A DNA stretch of 64,000 bases from Anniella stebbinsi (Eukaryota; Chordata; Lepidosauria; Squamata; Anniellidae): contig JARDYH010000005.1 in the NCBI GenBank assembly GCA_029215795.1, positions 30,200,001 to 30,264,000 on the forward strand, given 5' to 3'. Numbering within the stretch: the first letter of the stretch is position 1; each line of letters opens with the position of its first letter. The notes beneath the pieces are model-generated. The model saw only the letters and a program-made list of their open reading frames with translations. It was not told the origin of the DNA and made no database searches. The translations under genes and the position numbers were made by a program. This document shows, piece by piece, positions 1 to 18,230 of this stretch.

Positions 1-91
1 TAATGATACCAAACCTGGGCAAAATACTCAATGGGCAGGTCAGGAAAAAATATCTGGCACTTGGAAACCCTGCCTTCAGATCCCAATTGGC

Positions 92-400
92 TAGCATGAC
101 CATATGAAAAGGAAGACAGGGCTCCTGTATCTTTAACAATTGCATAGAAAAGGGAATTTCAGCAGGTGTCATTTGTATTCCTGCAGCACCTAGTGAAATT
201 CCCTCTTCATCACAACAGTTAAAGCTGCAGGAGCCCTGCCCTCTTTTGTATCTGGTCACTCCAGCTGCAGCTCTAAGTGTTGTGATGAAGAGGGAGTTTC
301 ACCATGCTGCATGCATACAAATGACACCTGCTGAAACTCCCTTACTATGAAACTGTTAAAGAAACAGGAGCCCTGTCCTCCTTTTCATATGGTAAGCCTA
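92..400. mobile_element. Fold-back hAT-type MITE, family TAGGGTGACC, copy 1
   Basis: Begins TAGCATGACCATATG and ends CATATGGTAAGCCTA, imperfect inverted termini. It is flanked by CAATTGGC (84-91) and CAGTTGGC (401-408), a 7/8 match to an 8-bp target duplication as expected for hAT transposition. The two halves are reverse complements, and each half is itself a fold-back. Part of the inner arm of the right half is missing. Confidence 0.8.
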
Positions 401-523
401 CAGTTGGCTTCTTAAATCACCCTTTTCCACCTTCCCTAACATAGATCGGGATAATTTGGGTTACCCAAGTCTGAAGAGATGAATGTTGAGACACTGGAAG
501 AGATTGGGGATCAGGAAACATAA

Positions 524-6213
<5,690 letters not shown>

Positions 6214-8895
6214 CTGACGACTGGATGTACAACTAACACTACCAAAGGGAAGGGCCCACGCTGAGCAGCCCTGGCCCAGCCCAGCCCACGAACCTGCCAA
6301 TCTACTTATCAGGGCCTCTATCTCAGACTCCCAAGGGAGGCAGCTGAAATCAGCCCCTCCTCATCCACTCAAGGCAGTGATACGCACACGGAGCAAGCTG
6401 GACAAAGGCGGCGGGGTCTGTGCTGCCGGACCCACTCTGGTTTCTGTTCTTGCCCCAAAAATGCCCTTGAACTTCAACTCAACAGAAGAGCTGCCAGGAG
6501 AACCTTTTGCAATGTCAGGTGGAAGGGAGGGCATGGCCTCCTCCAGTCCATAGTCACACACACACAGACACAGACACACACACAGAAGTCTTGACTGTCC
6601 GTTTGCCCCTCCTGTCTCCATCCTGCTCCATGCCCACAACAAGCCTTGCATGGGGGTGGCCATCTTGTGCAAAGGTGGCCGCTCTCTTTTAATCTCGATG
6701 CCAAGAAGAACCTACAGGAGCGCCAGCCAGGCCGTTCCCCAGGGTGTTCTGTTCGCAAAGGCCGCTTAGCCTGTCCAAAGGAGGTGCTTCATCAGTACCC
6801 TTCCCCCCCATTCCCCCCCCCCTTGCTGTGTATTATGGGAGGCCATAGTCAAGCCTTTCCCTGTAGCAAGACTGTGACTGAACTGTGAGGGCCACTTAAA
6901 TAGGACATTTTTATCATCTGTTTGTCTCATCCAGCTAGCAGCTTCTCATTTCGTCCTGCCCCAGGACTCTGCTCTGGGTCTGGGCCTTGTCTCCCCTGCC
7001 CTGCCCCATCGCCGCCACCCCCAACCCCGCATGAGAGAGACAGATGTGTGACTGGGGGATGAGCTGTTGCAAAGTTTAAAACATAGGCATTGTGAGGTAC
7101 CTGGGTCCCCTCTGTGCATGTTCTGAGGGGTTATGTGAAAATTCTCAAACATTCAGGTTCAGAGGGAAGCCTGCCATTCCTCAGAATTCTTGGTGGAATA
7201 CAAAACCAGATTGTCTTCAAACCTTCGGGATTCCATGGCTGTTGAAAGGAGAAGGCAGCAATGTGCACTGCATTTGACCCTGGCTTTCCTCTTCACCTTC
7301 CCCAGTAGTGTGGCAACCTTAAGTCCAATCCTGCAAGCAGAAACAACACACTATCCTTCCTTTGGTTGTGCAGAAATGCAGGGGGTAACCAGGGGCTTGA
7401 AAGAACAGAGGGAACCTGCAGGCCAGCAACAATGGCTGTTTTGCTTTAATGCAAGGCAGAACACATGTTTCCCCTTAATTTCTATGGCCAGACATAGCCC
7501 ATCTTCCCTTTCAGCCACCAGTTTGCTGGTGATAATAAGGGGGCAAATTGCCACCAATAGAAACACGCAGAGGGCCTCCAAGGAAGTGCATGCTGGCGAT
7601 GTAAAACATTTCCCTGTTCTGCATCTTCAGCATAGAAAAGAAGAAAAAAGCAGCTCAGGGAACTGTCTCTCTTGGAAGTCTGGGCAAGACAGGCCTGCTG
7701 GTTTCACCTTGAAAAAACCCTAAGTCCTGCTTTGCAACGTCTGTGCTACAACCTGATTATGGAGGTCAACAAATTTGCTGTGGAGCCCCTCAGCCATCCA
7801 GGCTCGTTGATAGTCAAGCCAAGATGGAGGAGGGCTCCCGTTGGAAAGAAGCATGCCCAGGCTGAGAGCTGGAAGAGTTGAGTGCAGGCATGGGCTGGGG
7901 AAGCTAGGCTGGGCTTCCTTTGGTAGTATTTGTTTCTGGCTTGACTTGGCCTACCGTGCAACCTGCTCACACTGCCCAAACTGAGCAAGGCAGAGAAGAC
8001 AAGTGATGGTTACTATGACGGAGGAGCTTCTGCTCCTAACTTCAGAGGGGCTACCTTCTGCTCCTAACCCCAACCCCTGGATAAACACCGTTTAGATTCC
8101 ACACCTGCGATCTAGAGATAGTCCAACCACGCAAGATAATCGAGGGAATAACACCAGCACTGGTGGAAGCTTGTCCAAAATGTTGTTTTATAAACTGAAG
8201 CTGTGGGAACTTGTCTACCGTGCTCTGTTCTGAGGGGGGGGGGCGTGTGTGTGGGTGGGTGTGTTGCTCCTTCAGAATTTTGTTTTACAACATGCTTCTG
8301 AAGTGAGCTTGTCTGCCCAGCTCTGTCCTGAGAGAAGGTGGGATATGAACGGGCAGAGGAAGAGACAAAAGGAAGTGTGTCTGGGTTAAGCTGTGGTGGG
8401 CTGGTGTGGGATAGGACCCAGGCGAGGAGCAGGAGAAAAGGCCTCAGTTTCCTCCATGCCTTATGAGCCTATGAGTGTAAAGAGAAATGGGAAATTGGAG
8501 ACATTCTGATTGGATTAAATTAAAGGCTGAAGAAGAAATTAGCCCCTGTGAAATCCCTGGTGTCCGTCCACAGCCCCACAGGAACCACAGGCCTTAATGG
8601 CACATGGGCCCCTCTACAAAACTGCCTCTTGGACTCTTTTTGCCAGGTTGGTGTTTTGATGCCCTTTGGGGCAAGCTGCCAGATGGTGATATGCCCATGC
8701 TTGCTGTTTTTATTTTCACTTTTAGAGGAAATCGCTCCCCTTCCAGCCTGGGCCCCACAGCATCGAGTGCCTGCCTCAGTCCCTGCTACAGCATCTTCCC
8801 CCCACATGACTGAGATACACTGCAGGTGCACACCCAAGGCCAAACTTCTCCGTATCTTTAAGAGCTTTTGCAATAAAATCTCATCATTTTTTAAA
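6214..8895 (+). other. ASIC1: Probable ASIC1 3' UTR
   Basis: Sequence after the ASIC1 stop with no coding exon and few interspersed repeats. It carries a short CA microsatellite (about 6546-6584) and several C or G runs. The right limit is inferred from the AATAAA at 8872. The frames of 100-177 codons here show no family motif and are taken as chance. Confidence 0.55.
8872..8877 (+). terminator. ASIC1: Candidate ASIC1 polyadenylation signal
   Basis: AATAAA in CAATAAAATC, followed within 20-60 bases by T-rich sequence. It lies about 2.66 kb after the stop. Other AATAAA words downstream fall inside repeats, so this is the best candidate, but it is not proven. Confidence 0.45.
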
Positions 8896-9770
8896 AGCTT
8901 TATTTTATTTTGATCCTTATTATTCCAGGGCTTGTTCTTGTGTTTGGCCTCCTGGGCCTAACAAGACTCTGATTTTCCAAAGACGCTACAACTCCGCCAT
9001 GGCCAGAACTTTTCCCATGGCCCTTTCTGGAGGGTTCTTTGCTTTGAGGGCTTTTGCTTCTTTTCTTTAGTTTTCATTTGGTTGTTCTTACTTTTCTGCT
9101 TGAAAGCTTTTGAAGATAGGGCTCGAATTTGACCTCTGCTCCCCCCCACCCCACCCCATTTGTTTGTCCATTTTTACTACTTCATGCTCATTTTATATTT
9201 CTTATATATAAAATATATGATATATATTATTATATATATGTACATATATATAGATATATACATACACACTCCTCTATATGCGCCATGTCAGTGTATATAT
9301 CCATGCAGTAGAAACAAAAGCCTTGATATTGTGCCATTATAATTTTTTTTTTCCAACTACCGATCTCTGAATGCCTTCAAGTGTATAAAGTGTTGAATTC
9401 TCTCTGGTATCTGTACTATGTACACATTTTCATAGGAAGCACAAGAAGATGACAAATGCATTGTATATCAAAACTTGCTCCTCTTAACAGTGATATAAAG
9501 GATGATCTCAACCCTGGAGACTCAGACTTTTCCTCCTTCGCTTTGCTGCAGAACTCCGTAACCATTAGCATTGTTCCTTCTTTTATTTTGCTTTGCAGTG
9601 ATAGCATCACAGCAGCAAGGGGCTGGTTTCCATTACTGGCAGCAATCAATCACATGGCACAGACGAAGGTGCCAGTGCAAACTCCACACACTGTTGGGGA
9701 GAGGAGAAGCACATTGGACAAGGCACCCTTGGTGTTTGAACCAGATTTAGTCATATTTAGAGCATTCCTG
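8896..9770. other. Intergenic, AT-rich microsatellite
   Basis: An irregular TA-rich tract lies at about 9199-9290. The rest shows no gene or recognisable repeat. Confidence 0.5.
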
Positions 9771-10105
9771 CATGAGCCTTTTATCCTTCACCTTTACCGG
9801 GCTTCTGCTACCAGATTCTATGCAGTGTTAAGATCAGCTATTTTACACGTCCTTTTTTTCCCTGGGGCGGGGAGTGTCATTCTACACCTTTCTATATGTT
9901 TCATTATACTGCCACTAGATGGTGCTGTGGTATAGCACATTTGCGCAATTACACAGAGCACCATTCAAGATATACCAGACTTTCCTAGTTAAGAAAAAAA
10001 ATGCTAGACTGGTGGCAAAGCACAGGAGAGGCTCTGGAGGAGGAGGATGTCGTATAAAGGACCCGCAAACTTGGGTGCACAATAAAAGCCTTGTGTAGAA
10101 AGTCT
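9771..10105. mobile_element. Non-autonomous DNA element with CTCF-like motif, copy 1
   Basis: Left end resembles CATTCCTGCATGAGCC. The right end CCTTGTGTAGAAAG is its imperfect inverse. It shares the internal words CACTAGATGGTGCTGTG, GGACCCGCAAA and AATAAA(A/T)GCC with the copy at 19829-20205. No transposase frame. Confidence 0.6.
9912..9925 (+). promoter_or_regulatory. CTCF-like core motif inside DNA element
   Basis: CCACTAGATGGTGC agrees at 13 of 14 positions with the vertebrate CTCF core CCASYAGRKGGCRS. Binding is inference only. Confidence 0.35.
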
Positions 10106-10113
10106 CTTAGAGT

Positions 10114-10204
10114 CATTGAAATTGATTGGACTTATTAGTGATGAGTAACAAGTCTCATTGGTTTCAATGGGTTTACTCCAAGCACACCTAAATCCAGATC
10201 CAGT
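10114..10204. mobile_element. Fold-back repeat, family GCAATCCTATGC, degraded
   Basis: Contains TTGATTGGACTTATTAGTGA and a partial inverse CATTGGTTTCAATGGG. It resembles the middle of the 80-bp fold-back copies at 27404 and 33389. Confidence 0.4.
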
Positions 10205-10784
10205 CAAAGATCTGAAAGAAGCAGGGCAGGCATGCTCAACTCAGATGCCCTGTGTGGAATGGCAGTGGACACCTGACCTAGCCACACTTGGAGAGCCCAG
10301 TGGACACCTGACCTAGTTGCTTTCTTGAGCCAGCCCTGGCAGGTGAGCCCCATGATTTGGATTCCCTACACACATGGTGACTGTGTAGAGGCAGTCCAGT
10401 GTGGATTGATCCTCCCACTTCATAACCATAGGCTGCATTCATGCATATATCACGACCAAAGGTGTGTTTTTAAAAATGAAGTTCTAATCATGAGAGTAGA
10501 CCAGACTTACGCATAAAATAACTGCACGGAGGGCTGTTCAAAGCAGACTGCTTCTGTGTAATCAACAGGCACACAAGAGATGGCAATGCACTGTATGCAC
10601 TATTAGCATCAGGACTAGCTTCATGCCTGGATTAAGGACACATTGATCTGTTCAAACATAGAGCAAAGAGGAGGCGTTTGCCCACGGATTTCACAAACTA
10701 CAGTCATTGAGCATCAGTATTGGATGGAGCTCAGGCTAGATATTCATATACACTGAAAGCTTCCAGACTTTGACCTGAGACCCT

Positions 10785-11312
10785 GGCTGAGTTCGGACAA
10801 CATGATAACCAACGGTGGTTTAAGCAGTCAACCATTGGTTAAATAGTCAATGGTTATCTGTTGGACAAAAACCACCCCACGGTTGACTATTTCCTCAAAA
10901 TAACCAATGGAGATAACCAATGCTCTGTAGAGTTGACTATCTGCACAACTGTTGGTTAGTGCGCTGTCTGTCGGGCTCAATGTACTATTTTGCAGGCTTG
11001 AATTGACTATCTCGGCTGGCTACAAAGTTCCGGGTCAAGAACGGCCAAAACCGTGACAGCCACTCTGCTACAACCGGCACAACTTGCAGAGGCTGCTGGC
11101 ATAGCACCGGGAGGAATGAGGGAGGAGAGAGAGTAGGGAGAGGGGCGAGGACTGTGTCAGTCAAACACCGGGTTGACTATCAGTCCACTCAACGCCAGCC
11201 TCAACCACTCCACAGTTGTGTGGGAGCATGTTGTGTGGGGAGTACCCCCTCTATAATCAACCCTGGAGTTGGCTATTAACCCACCATTGACTATATTGTG
11301 TTGTTCGAACGC
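10785..11312. mobile_element. Non-autonomous DNA transposon with GGCTGNGTTCG termini
   Basis: The left end GGCTGAGTTCGGACAACA and right end TGTTGTTCGAACGCAGCC form imperfect inverted repeats. Internal GTTGACTAT words occur several times in both orientations. It is about 528 bp with no coding frame and no flanking duplication seen. Confidence 0.65.
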
Positions 11313-13698
11313 AGCCACTGTGTTTCTAATACATTCTCAGCAATGGACACATGATTTGGTCGAGGTCAAGTGACACTCCATCAGTCTCAGTTCCTCATCT
11401 ATAAAATTGGAATAGCCGTCTAATCTAGAAGAGTGTGGTAACGATGTACAAAAGCAGAACAGTAAGAACATATTATCTCTCTCCAGCAGGGTTGTTGTCA
11501 ACCAACACAATAATTCCCTTTCTTTTCTTTTTTTTTACTGTGTTTGATATGTTCCAGCAACTGCAGATAACACTCTGACAGTCCACTGGCTTATGGAAGA
11601 TACAGTGCCAATGCTCAAATTTTAAATTGATCTGCTGGCTGGCTGGCTGGCAGTCATGGTCTTTGCTCTGGATGTCCTTTTAACTAATCCCAGATTTGTG
11701 GAGAGTTGTTTATTGGTGGAGTGGGGGGGCACTTTGGATAGGCTCAGTCTCAAACACTTATAACAACAAGAAGTGCAGCACAAGGCTGGTTTGCGGCCAT
11801 TTAGTCAAGTGACCCTTAAATTTCCTCCTGCATTTCTCACATCTGTAATTTGAACGTAAAACCTATATCAGGGTGGGTGCCTTTGTTCCTCTGTACATTT
11901 GATTTTTGATTTTTGATTTTTAAAAAACTTTCTTCAGTAGTCCATCCCACATTAACAAGTCACATATTCTGCATGAAGTCATTTCTCACTCAGTGGATGA
12001 AAGTACCTTTATTCTGTGAGGTATGTATTTACTGGGCTGTAGAAGTGTTTCTTTCTGTGTGGACCCCGCAACCCCAAACATGAGACAGACACCAGAACTA
12101 GTCAACATTTTCAGAATGGGATTCAAGTTTTTCTCTTGGCTTCCCATCTCTCTAAGACAACAGTCACACCATCTGTATAGTGCTCAGCAGTAAATGTGTC
12201 CTGTGCATTGCTTTGGATACCACACGCAGCCACATGAAGCTTTCTCTGAAGATTTGTTATGTCATTCACTGTTCCTGCCCGGGGGGGGGGGGGGGGGGGC
12301 ATACACACAAGATCAAACCACTGCCTCAGGCAGCAAGCGTTGAACAAAGTATGCCACCCATCATCTGTCAATAGCAACAAAGCAGAAGAGCCTTGAGTTG
12401 AATGCCACTGGACAGATTTCTTAGAATGAGTTGTTCAACTGGTAGTGCTACGTTTACCTATATGCTACCACCCTGGAACTATGAGCCAATTGAAAGAGCC
12501 TGCCTGGCACTATTTCGGAGGCACTGCCCTACACAATACCTTCCTTTGGAGCCAAGGTTGGTTCTTTCATCTTCCCAGCCTGTAGTCAGGATCAGCTGTG
12601 CTGGTCATTAGGGAGCTCATGAGCAGACACGCCCTAGGTTGGCTGCTGCCTTTAAGGATAGTGAAGGGGAAGAGTCTGCAGATTGGGGCATAGCAACATC
12701 TTAGAGCAGGGGCTTCTTTTGATCCCCAGGACACAGGTGTGGTGTGTGTGTTTTTTCTGGATTAATGTTGGAGGCATTCTTATTTTCTTTAGGCTGATGA
12801 CACTGGCCACATGCAGGAAGTGAGGCAAGAAGAGTCAGTGACTCGCAGGGCCTCCAAGCTTCATTGTCTGGACACTAGTTCTACCCAATGAGAAACAACA
12901 GAGGAGAAGACTTGGTATTCATATTTCTCAGAGGCACAATCGCTGCTAGTCACCAGATCAACCAGAAATGGTAGACCTGGTCTCTGATGCTATTTTTAAA
13001 ATGTGCAACCATACACAAAATGTACAGTTCAAAGAAAAGTATGTAATTCCAGAACAACTTTGCTGTAATTCAAAATACAAACCATGCAAAAGTTGTATTG
13101 AGGGGAGCTTAGTCCTGAGGTCTCCTACCAACTGCAAGGAATTCAGAGGGAAGAAACAGGCTCGTAGAAAGGCAGATGATGGCAATTTGGGAAGCTCTAA
13201 AAAGCCAGGGCACAGCTCAAAAGATCTGAGGCCTGTGCACAGGTGGCTCTTCATTACACTGCCCATACCCTGAAGTATTTTTGGGTTAATGAATGCTGAA
13301 ATTTGCCCTTTAGTAGAGACATAAAACCAGTCAATTTTGCCCTTAAAAGCTACCTACACTATGTTTTCTGCAAACATTCATTCAGTACTATGGAGGATTG
13401 TACCATTTCCAGCCCATTGAAATCTTTGCAGTTCTGGTCTGGGTTCACAGAATCATTCGGGGAGCCGACTGGTATAATACACTCTGGACAAAACTGGTGT
13501 AGCCCTTTGCAATAGAGTTGATCCCTTTTTAACCCTTAAGGGCTACAGAAGAACGGGAGATTTTGGGGAGGAAAAGAGAGACTGAGATGGTGAAGAAAGG
13601 TCCTGAGGAAACAGATGAGGGAAAGAGAATGACAAAAAGACAGGTCCTGAGGAGGCTGAGAAAGGACTAGGAAAAAGCAGCAGCAATAGCCAGTGGTC
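11313..13698. other. Intergenic segment without recognised genes
   Basis: Holds a CTGG-rich stretch near 11635, a GATTTTT repeat near 11900 and a run of 19 G at 12281-12299. No exon, RNA gene or complete repeat recognised. Confidence 0.5.
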
Positions 13699-14165
13699 CC
13701 CAATCCTAATAATAATAATAATAATAATAATAATATATTATTATTATTATTACCCGCCTCTCCCTCCGGATTGAGGAGGGGAACAATATCAATACAGACA
13801 ATATAAAATACATAAAACTGATTAAAAGCATATAAAAGTAATACATTATTAAAAGCAACCAAGTCTTAAAATTCATCTGAGTAGGCCTGCCAGAAGAGGT
13901 CAGTCTTTATAGCTCTTTTAAATTCTTGAAGACTGGTGAGTTGGCAGATCTCTCCCGGCAGGTCGTTCCACAGTCTGGGAGCGGCAGAAGAGAAAGTCCT
14001 CTGGGTAACAGTTGTCAGCCTAGTCTTGGCCAACTGTAGTAGATTCTTCCCAGAGGACCTGAGCATGCGGGGCGGATTGTATGGGAGAAGGCGATCCCGC
14101 AGGTAACCTGGACCCAAACCAAGTAGGGCTTTAAAGGTTACATTGGGGAGAGTTATTGCAGCTAC
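13699..14165 (-). mobile_element. L2-type LINE 3' end, 5'-truncated
   Basis: An AAT/TTA microsatellite (about 13708-13753) marks the 3' tail. The minus frame then reads [39 protein letters not shown] and LFWQAYSDEF, closely matching the C terminus of the long element at 53927-57240. Confidence 0.85.
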
Positions 14166-14515
14166 AGTGGCCTTCAGAAACTAGCTGTGACATCATTCAT
14201 GCAATGAGCAACTGGATATTGATTTATTAAAGGTATCTATATATTTCTTTATAGACTGACCCCACAAAGCAGTTTACATGAAATTATTAAAATAATAAAA
14301 TAATATTATGTAATAAAAAACAAAACAAAAAAGGGCAAACAACGCTTTGTCTTAGAGAAGCTGATTGTTTCTTCTCTCAGGGCAAAATAACAGACTGCAT
14401 GCCAGTGGTACCACCTTCCACTGGGTCTTGGGAAGTATTATCACCAGCCCTGCTGATTTTCTCTGTTGCTGCTTAAGCCTGCAACGTGGCAGAGAGATGC
14501 TTTATTCCCCCCCCC

Positions 14516-14533
14516 ACACACACACACACACAC
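14516..14533. repeat. CA microsatellite
   Basis: Short alternating CA tract after a C run, inside a diverged copy of the repeat that forms the inverted duplication. Confidence 0.7.
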
Positions 14534-14639
14534 AGCACTGGGCACACAGGGGGGAGTGAAAAAGGCTATGTCACATCAAATTGGAAGCCCTATGCCTTAT
14601 TGTAATGTGACAGGTAGTTAACTCCACCCCTTTCAGTCA

Positions 14640-15240
14640 ACTATTAATGCACTGTGCTTTCCAAGGTCCTGGCTTGCCTCCAGCCTTGCCACTAGCCTTG
14701 TCCAATGTGGATACTGCCTTGTCAGAGTGATCCAGAACAGACAGTGAACTCTATGTACAGACCTCTTCCCTTGGGCCTGACACTCAGCTGGAAAACCCAT
14801 TCCTAATGCTTCAGGGGAAGCATTGACAGCAAAAGCCTCTCCCTTCATCCAGTTCATGGGAACATCTCCACCCTCTTCCCTCAACTCTATCTCCATGTGG
14901 CACAAAGAAAGGTGCTTCTACTTGGAATTTGGTGAGCCTGCTGGGCATCCCAGTTGTTGCTATCCAATGATGTTTTCTGGAGATGTACCCCCTTCTCCCC
15001 TGGGCAGCATTGATCTAACCCAAAAATACACCAATCTCTGTGGCCGGTTCAGCCTGCAATGGGGCATAGAGATGTCTTATGCCCCACACACACACTGGGT
15101 TCAACACACACCAAACTCTAAGCCCTGGACAGGTGGTTTAGCCCCACCTCTGCCAGAATTCCCACCCTATCCCCAGAAGTCCCACTTCTAGAGTCCTGCC
15201 CCGGAAGGAGGGATCACCAGATGGGAGTCATGTGACTCCT
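14640..15240. repeat. Left arm of a 0.6-kb inverted duplication
   Basis: Reverse complement of about 16430-17000 with few mismatches by eye. Shared words include TCCAGAACAGACAGTGAACT, CTTGGGCCTGACACTCAGCT and TGATGTTTTCTGGAGATGTA. A shorter diverged piece lies at about 14381-14575. Both strands give frames of 70-120 codons, but none matches a known family and they are broken between copies. Confidence 0.75.
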
Positions 15241-15551
15241 CTACAAACTCATCATGTCCCTGGGCCAATAGGATGAGGGTGCAGACTCCTGCCGTACATG
15301 TGGGGGTCTGGAAGTGACCAAGTCAGGGTCATTTCCAACCCCATGCCCAGAAGTCCTTCCCTGGAGGAAGAGATCACCTGATGAAGTCATGAGGCCTGTC
15401 TACAAACTCATCATGTTGCCTCTTCCTATGTAACCACAATAGCATGAAGAGTTTGGAGAGGGGTCACATGATCCCAGCAGGCAAATGCTCCATCCAGGGC
15501 AGGACTTTTGAAACTAGGACTTCTTGGGATGGGGTTGAAAATGATCCAGTG

Positions 15552-15764
15552 ACCCTGTTCAGGCAACATGCTAAGCCACAATGGTTAAGCATTTTGAGCT
15601 AAACATTATGGCTTAGTATGTCATGTGAACCATGACTTAGTGTGTTGTGTGAACCATTCCTAACCATGGTGGCTACATAACCACAGTTCAAATATGCTCA
15701 CCAACCATTTGCTACAACAGGGTTAGCAACCCTAACCATGGTTTAGCATGTTGTCTCAACAGGC
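15552..15764. mobile_element. Fold-back DNA element, ACCCTGTTCAGGCAACATG
   Basis: Left end ACCCTGTTCAGGCAACATGC; right end GCATGTTGTCTCAACAGGC is its imperfect inverse. CCAGTG occurs on both sides (15546-15551 and 15765-15770) as a likely target duplication. Internal TAACCATGG words are repeated in both orientations. Confidence 0.65.
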
Positions 15765-16059
15765 CCAGTGTCTGCTACCTTGCCTCCTGTATCTTGCCCT
15801 GTGATTGATGCCCAGTTCTACTTACCCTTGAACTCCTTTGTGTCTCTGCTTCTGGACTGTGTAAGGTGTGTGACTGCCTGACTATGTTTTGTCCTCTGAC
15901 TGCTATATCGACTACTCCTGCCTTAGCCTGAACCCGTTAGGGATGTCGGAGGAATCAGGTTAGGGGGGTGGAGCTCGCCGACCTCTTGTCAGTTCAGCCT
16001 CCCCAGCCTCCATTCTATCTTCCACCAGCTTGGTGTGTTACGAGTTGACCTAGCTGGCA

Positions 16060-16066
16060 GATAGAT

Positions 16067-16106
<40 letters not shown>
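16060..16106. repeat. GATA microsatellite
   Basis: About ten tandem GATA units. Confidence 0.95.
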
Positions 16107-16429
16107 TAATCAAAAAACCATTTGCTCAAACTTTGGCTGTAAATTGCACAAATTTGCATAATTGAAATTTTGGCTGTATATTACACATAATTGCATAACT
16201 TGTGCAGAAATTACAGCCCAGACCCAAAAGAAATGCATAAGAATTCCCTGGGACTCAGGGAAACCACACAGCTTGCCTTGCAAAAGCAAGCTGAGTCAGG
16301 AACACCGTGGAAGTCCAGCAAGCCCAAAAAAGACTGGATTTCTCAGCGATGAACATCCCTAACATCTGTATCTAACGGCTTCCAGTCCCCCATGTATATG
16401 GATGGGGCTCAATGGATGAATTCATAGAG

Positions 16430-17000
16430 GAGTCACATGATCCCCATCAGGTGATGCCTCCATCTGGGACTCCACTTTTGGCAGAGGTAGGGCTAAACCA
16501 CTGGGCCAGGGCTTAGAGCTTGATGTCAAGTAGCCTTTTTCATGCCCCCTGTGTGTGTTGTGCCCAGTGAGTGTGGGGGGATAAGATCTCCCTCTGACCC
16601 ATTGCAGGCTGAACCAGCCACAGAGATTAGTGTCCTTTTGAGGCAGATCAATGCTGCACCGGGGAGAAGGGGGTACATCTCCAGAAAACATCATTGGACA
16701 ACAACAACTAGGATGCTCAGCAGGCTCACCAAATTGCAAGTACAAGCACCTTTCTTTGTGCCACATAAGAGTTGAGGGAGGAGGATGGAGATGAACCGGA
16801 TGAAGGGAGGGGCCTTTGCTTTCAATGCTTCCCCTGAAGCTTTAGGGATGGGTTTTCCAGCTGAGTGTCAGGCCCAAGGGAAGAGGTCTGCACACAGAGT
16901 TCACTGTCTGTTCTGGATCACTCTGACAAGGCCATATCCACATCAGACAAGGCTGGTGTCAAGGTTGGAGGCAAGCCCTGCCCTTGGACAACGCAGGGTA
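16430..17000. repeat. Right arm of a 0.6-kb inverted duplication
   Basis: Reverse complement of the segment at 14640-15240. The spacer of about 1.2 kb holds the fold-back element at 15552 and the GATA tract. It probably represents two copies of one unclassified interspersed repeat. Confidence 0.75.
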
Positions 17001-17689
17001 TGCTGAGTTGAGTGGAAGGTTCTCCTATAAGGAGCTTTTGTTCCAGCAAAGGACTGCAGTCAACTGAGGCCTGAAGAAGCCGGACAGAGCCTGGTGTTGC
17101 AGTAGTTCTACCAGTGCTGGTTACTGACTGCAGTTCTTTAAAGGGTGGTGTCAGTTTTTGTAGTGTCATCTCCCAGTGGCTGAGAAACAGGGGAAACTGC
17201 AGGATTAGATGGATACTGAGGACATTTCTTGAAGTGGGATTACCTGTGAATTGTCTGGATTTGAATTCTCCTCAGGGTAATGTGTAGCCTCAAAAGTAGA
17301 GAATATGACACCATCCCCCTCCCCAGGCATGCCCCTCCTCGGCTCACTTGGTCCAGGATTTCACAGGTATCATTTGTGAAATTTCTGGATGCATTGAAGT
17401 CCCTGGACGTGGATGGTGGGCTCCCACAAATGCTTTTCAGGGCCATAACCTTTCCAATCAACTTGATATAGAAGTCATTACCTAGCTGTCCAGAATATCC
17501 TACAACACAAATTCCTTTTCTCTTCTTTTTGCCATTTCCCCCCCCCCCCCTTTAAAAATGTACATTCGGTATTCAATGTCTGTCTGTCTCACCAGCCTGG
17601 GCTTGCATGTTAAGCGCACCTGCCTTAAATAAAATCATCGAAATTTTTCATACAGGCTGGCCAATGGATAACCTCAAAAAGCAGGACAT
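17001..17689. other. Intergenic, nothing recognised
   Basis: Unique-looking sequence with a C run at about 17539-17550. No gene or classifiable repeat. Confidence 0.45.
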
Positions 17690-18230
17690 TCGTATCCTGT
17701 TTCAGGTCACATTCCCAAACAAGCAGCTTGTTCTAACTGGGAGCCCTGCCAGCAGAGTAGCAATTAGGATAGCAGCTTCAAGGTGGCGACTGCTGCCGCT
17801 GCTGCTGCTTCCACAGCAGCTAATTAAGTGCAAGGCAGTCCAAAGTTCCACACCCGGCAGAGTTCCAAGCACAGTGTTCAAACAAGGGTTAAGTGAATGC
17901 GAAGTCAAGATCAGTCCACAGTCATACACAAAGTTCAATCCACAGTGAGGACTTCAGGAACAAGAAGCACACACAGATACCAGGAACGAATGGGGACATT
18001 GTTGCCAAACACTGCTTGGCCTGCCATGCCGCCTTTTATGCAAGCCCTAGCCTGGTAGCGCCCAACTTCCAGCTGCAACTAATTTAGGGAGCTTTCCAGC
18101 AAAGCCAGCTATATAAGCAAGGCCTCACAGAGCCAAATTCCTTGTCTTCAGCCTGATGCTTCTCCTATGAAGCTGGGACTGTTCTCTGAACTTCATAGGT
18201 TGTCGTTCCCAACGGTTGGGTGGTTACACC
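17690..18230 (-). mobile_element. Possible solo LTR fragment
   Basis: Read on the minus strand it has a promoter-like layout: TTATATAG, then CATAAAAGGC (18031-18040), then a GC-rich stretch with a CAG/CTG-type tract near 17790. No gag or pol frame lies nearby, and neither terminal TG/CA nor a duplication was established. It could instead be a chance promoter-like repeat. Confidence 0.3.

Noticed and set aside
7190..7723. 177-codon open frame in the ASIC1 downstream region
   Set aside because: No recognisable domain, odd composition, and position in a probable 3' UTR with no splice context. Taken as chance.
9456..9935. 159-codon open frame
   Set aside because: Ends inside a repeat (the CTCF-motif element) and has no family motif.
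13699..13755. CRISPR-like regular repeats (AAT, GATA, GA tracts)
   Set aside because: Simple microsatellites in a vertebrate genome with no spacers.
16422..17006. Similar predicted peptides at 14633-15191 and 16422-17006, suggesting a duplicated gene
   Set aside because: The likeness is just the DNA repeat read in opposite strands; frames have no domain and stop at different places.
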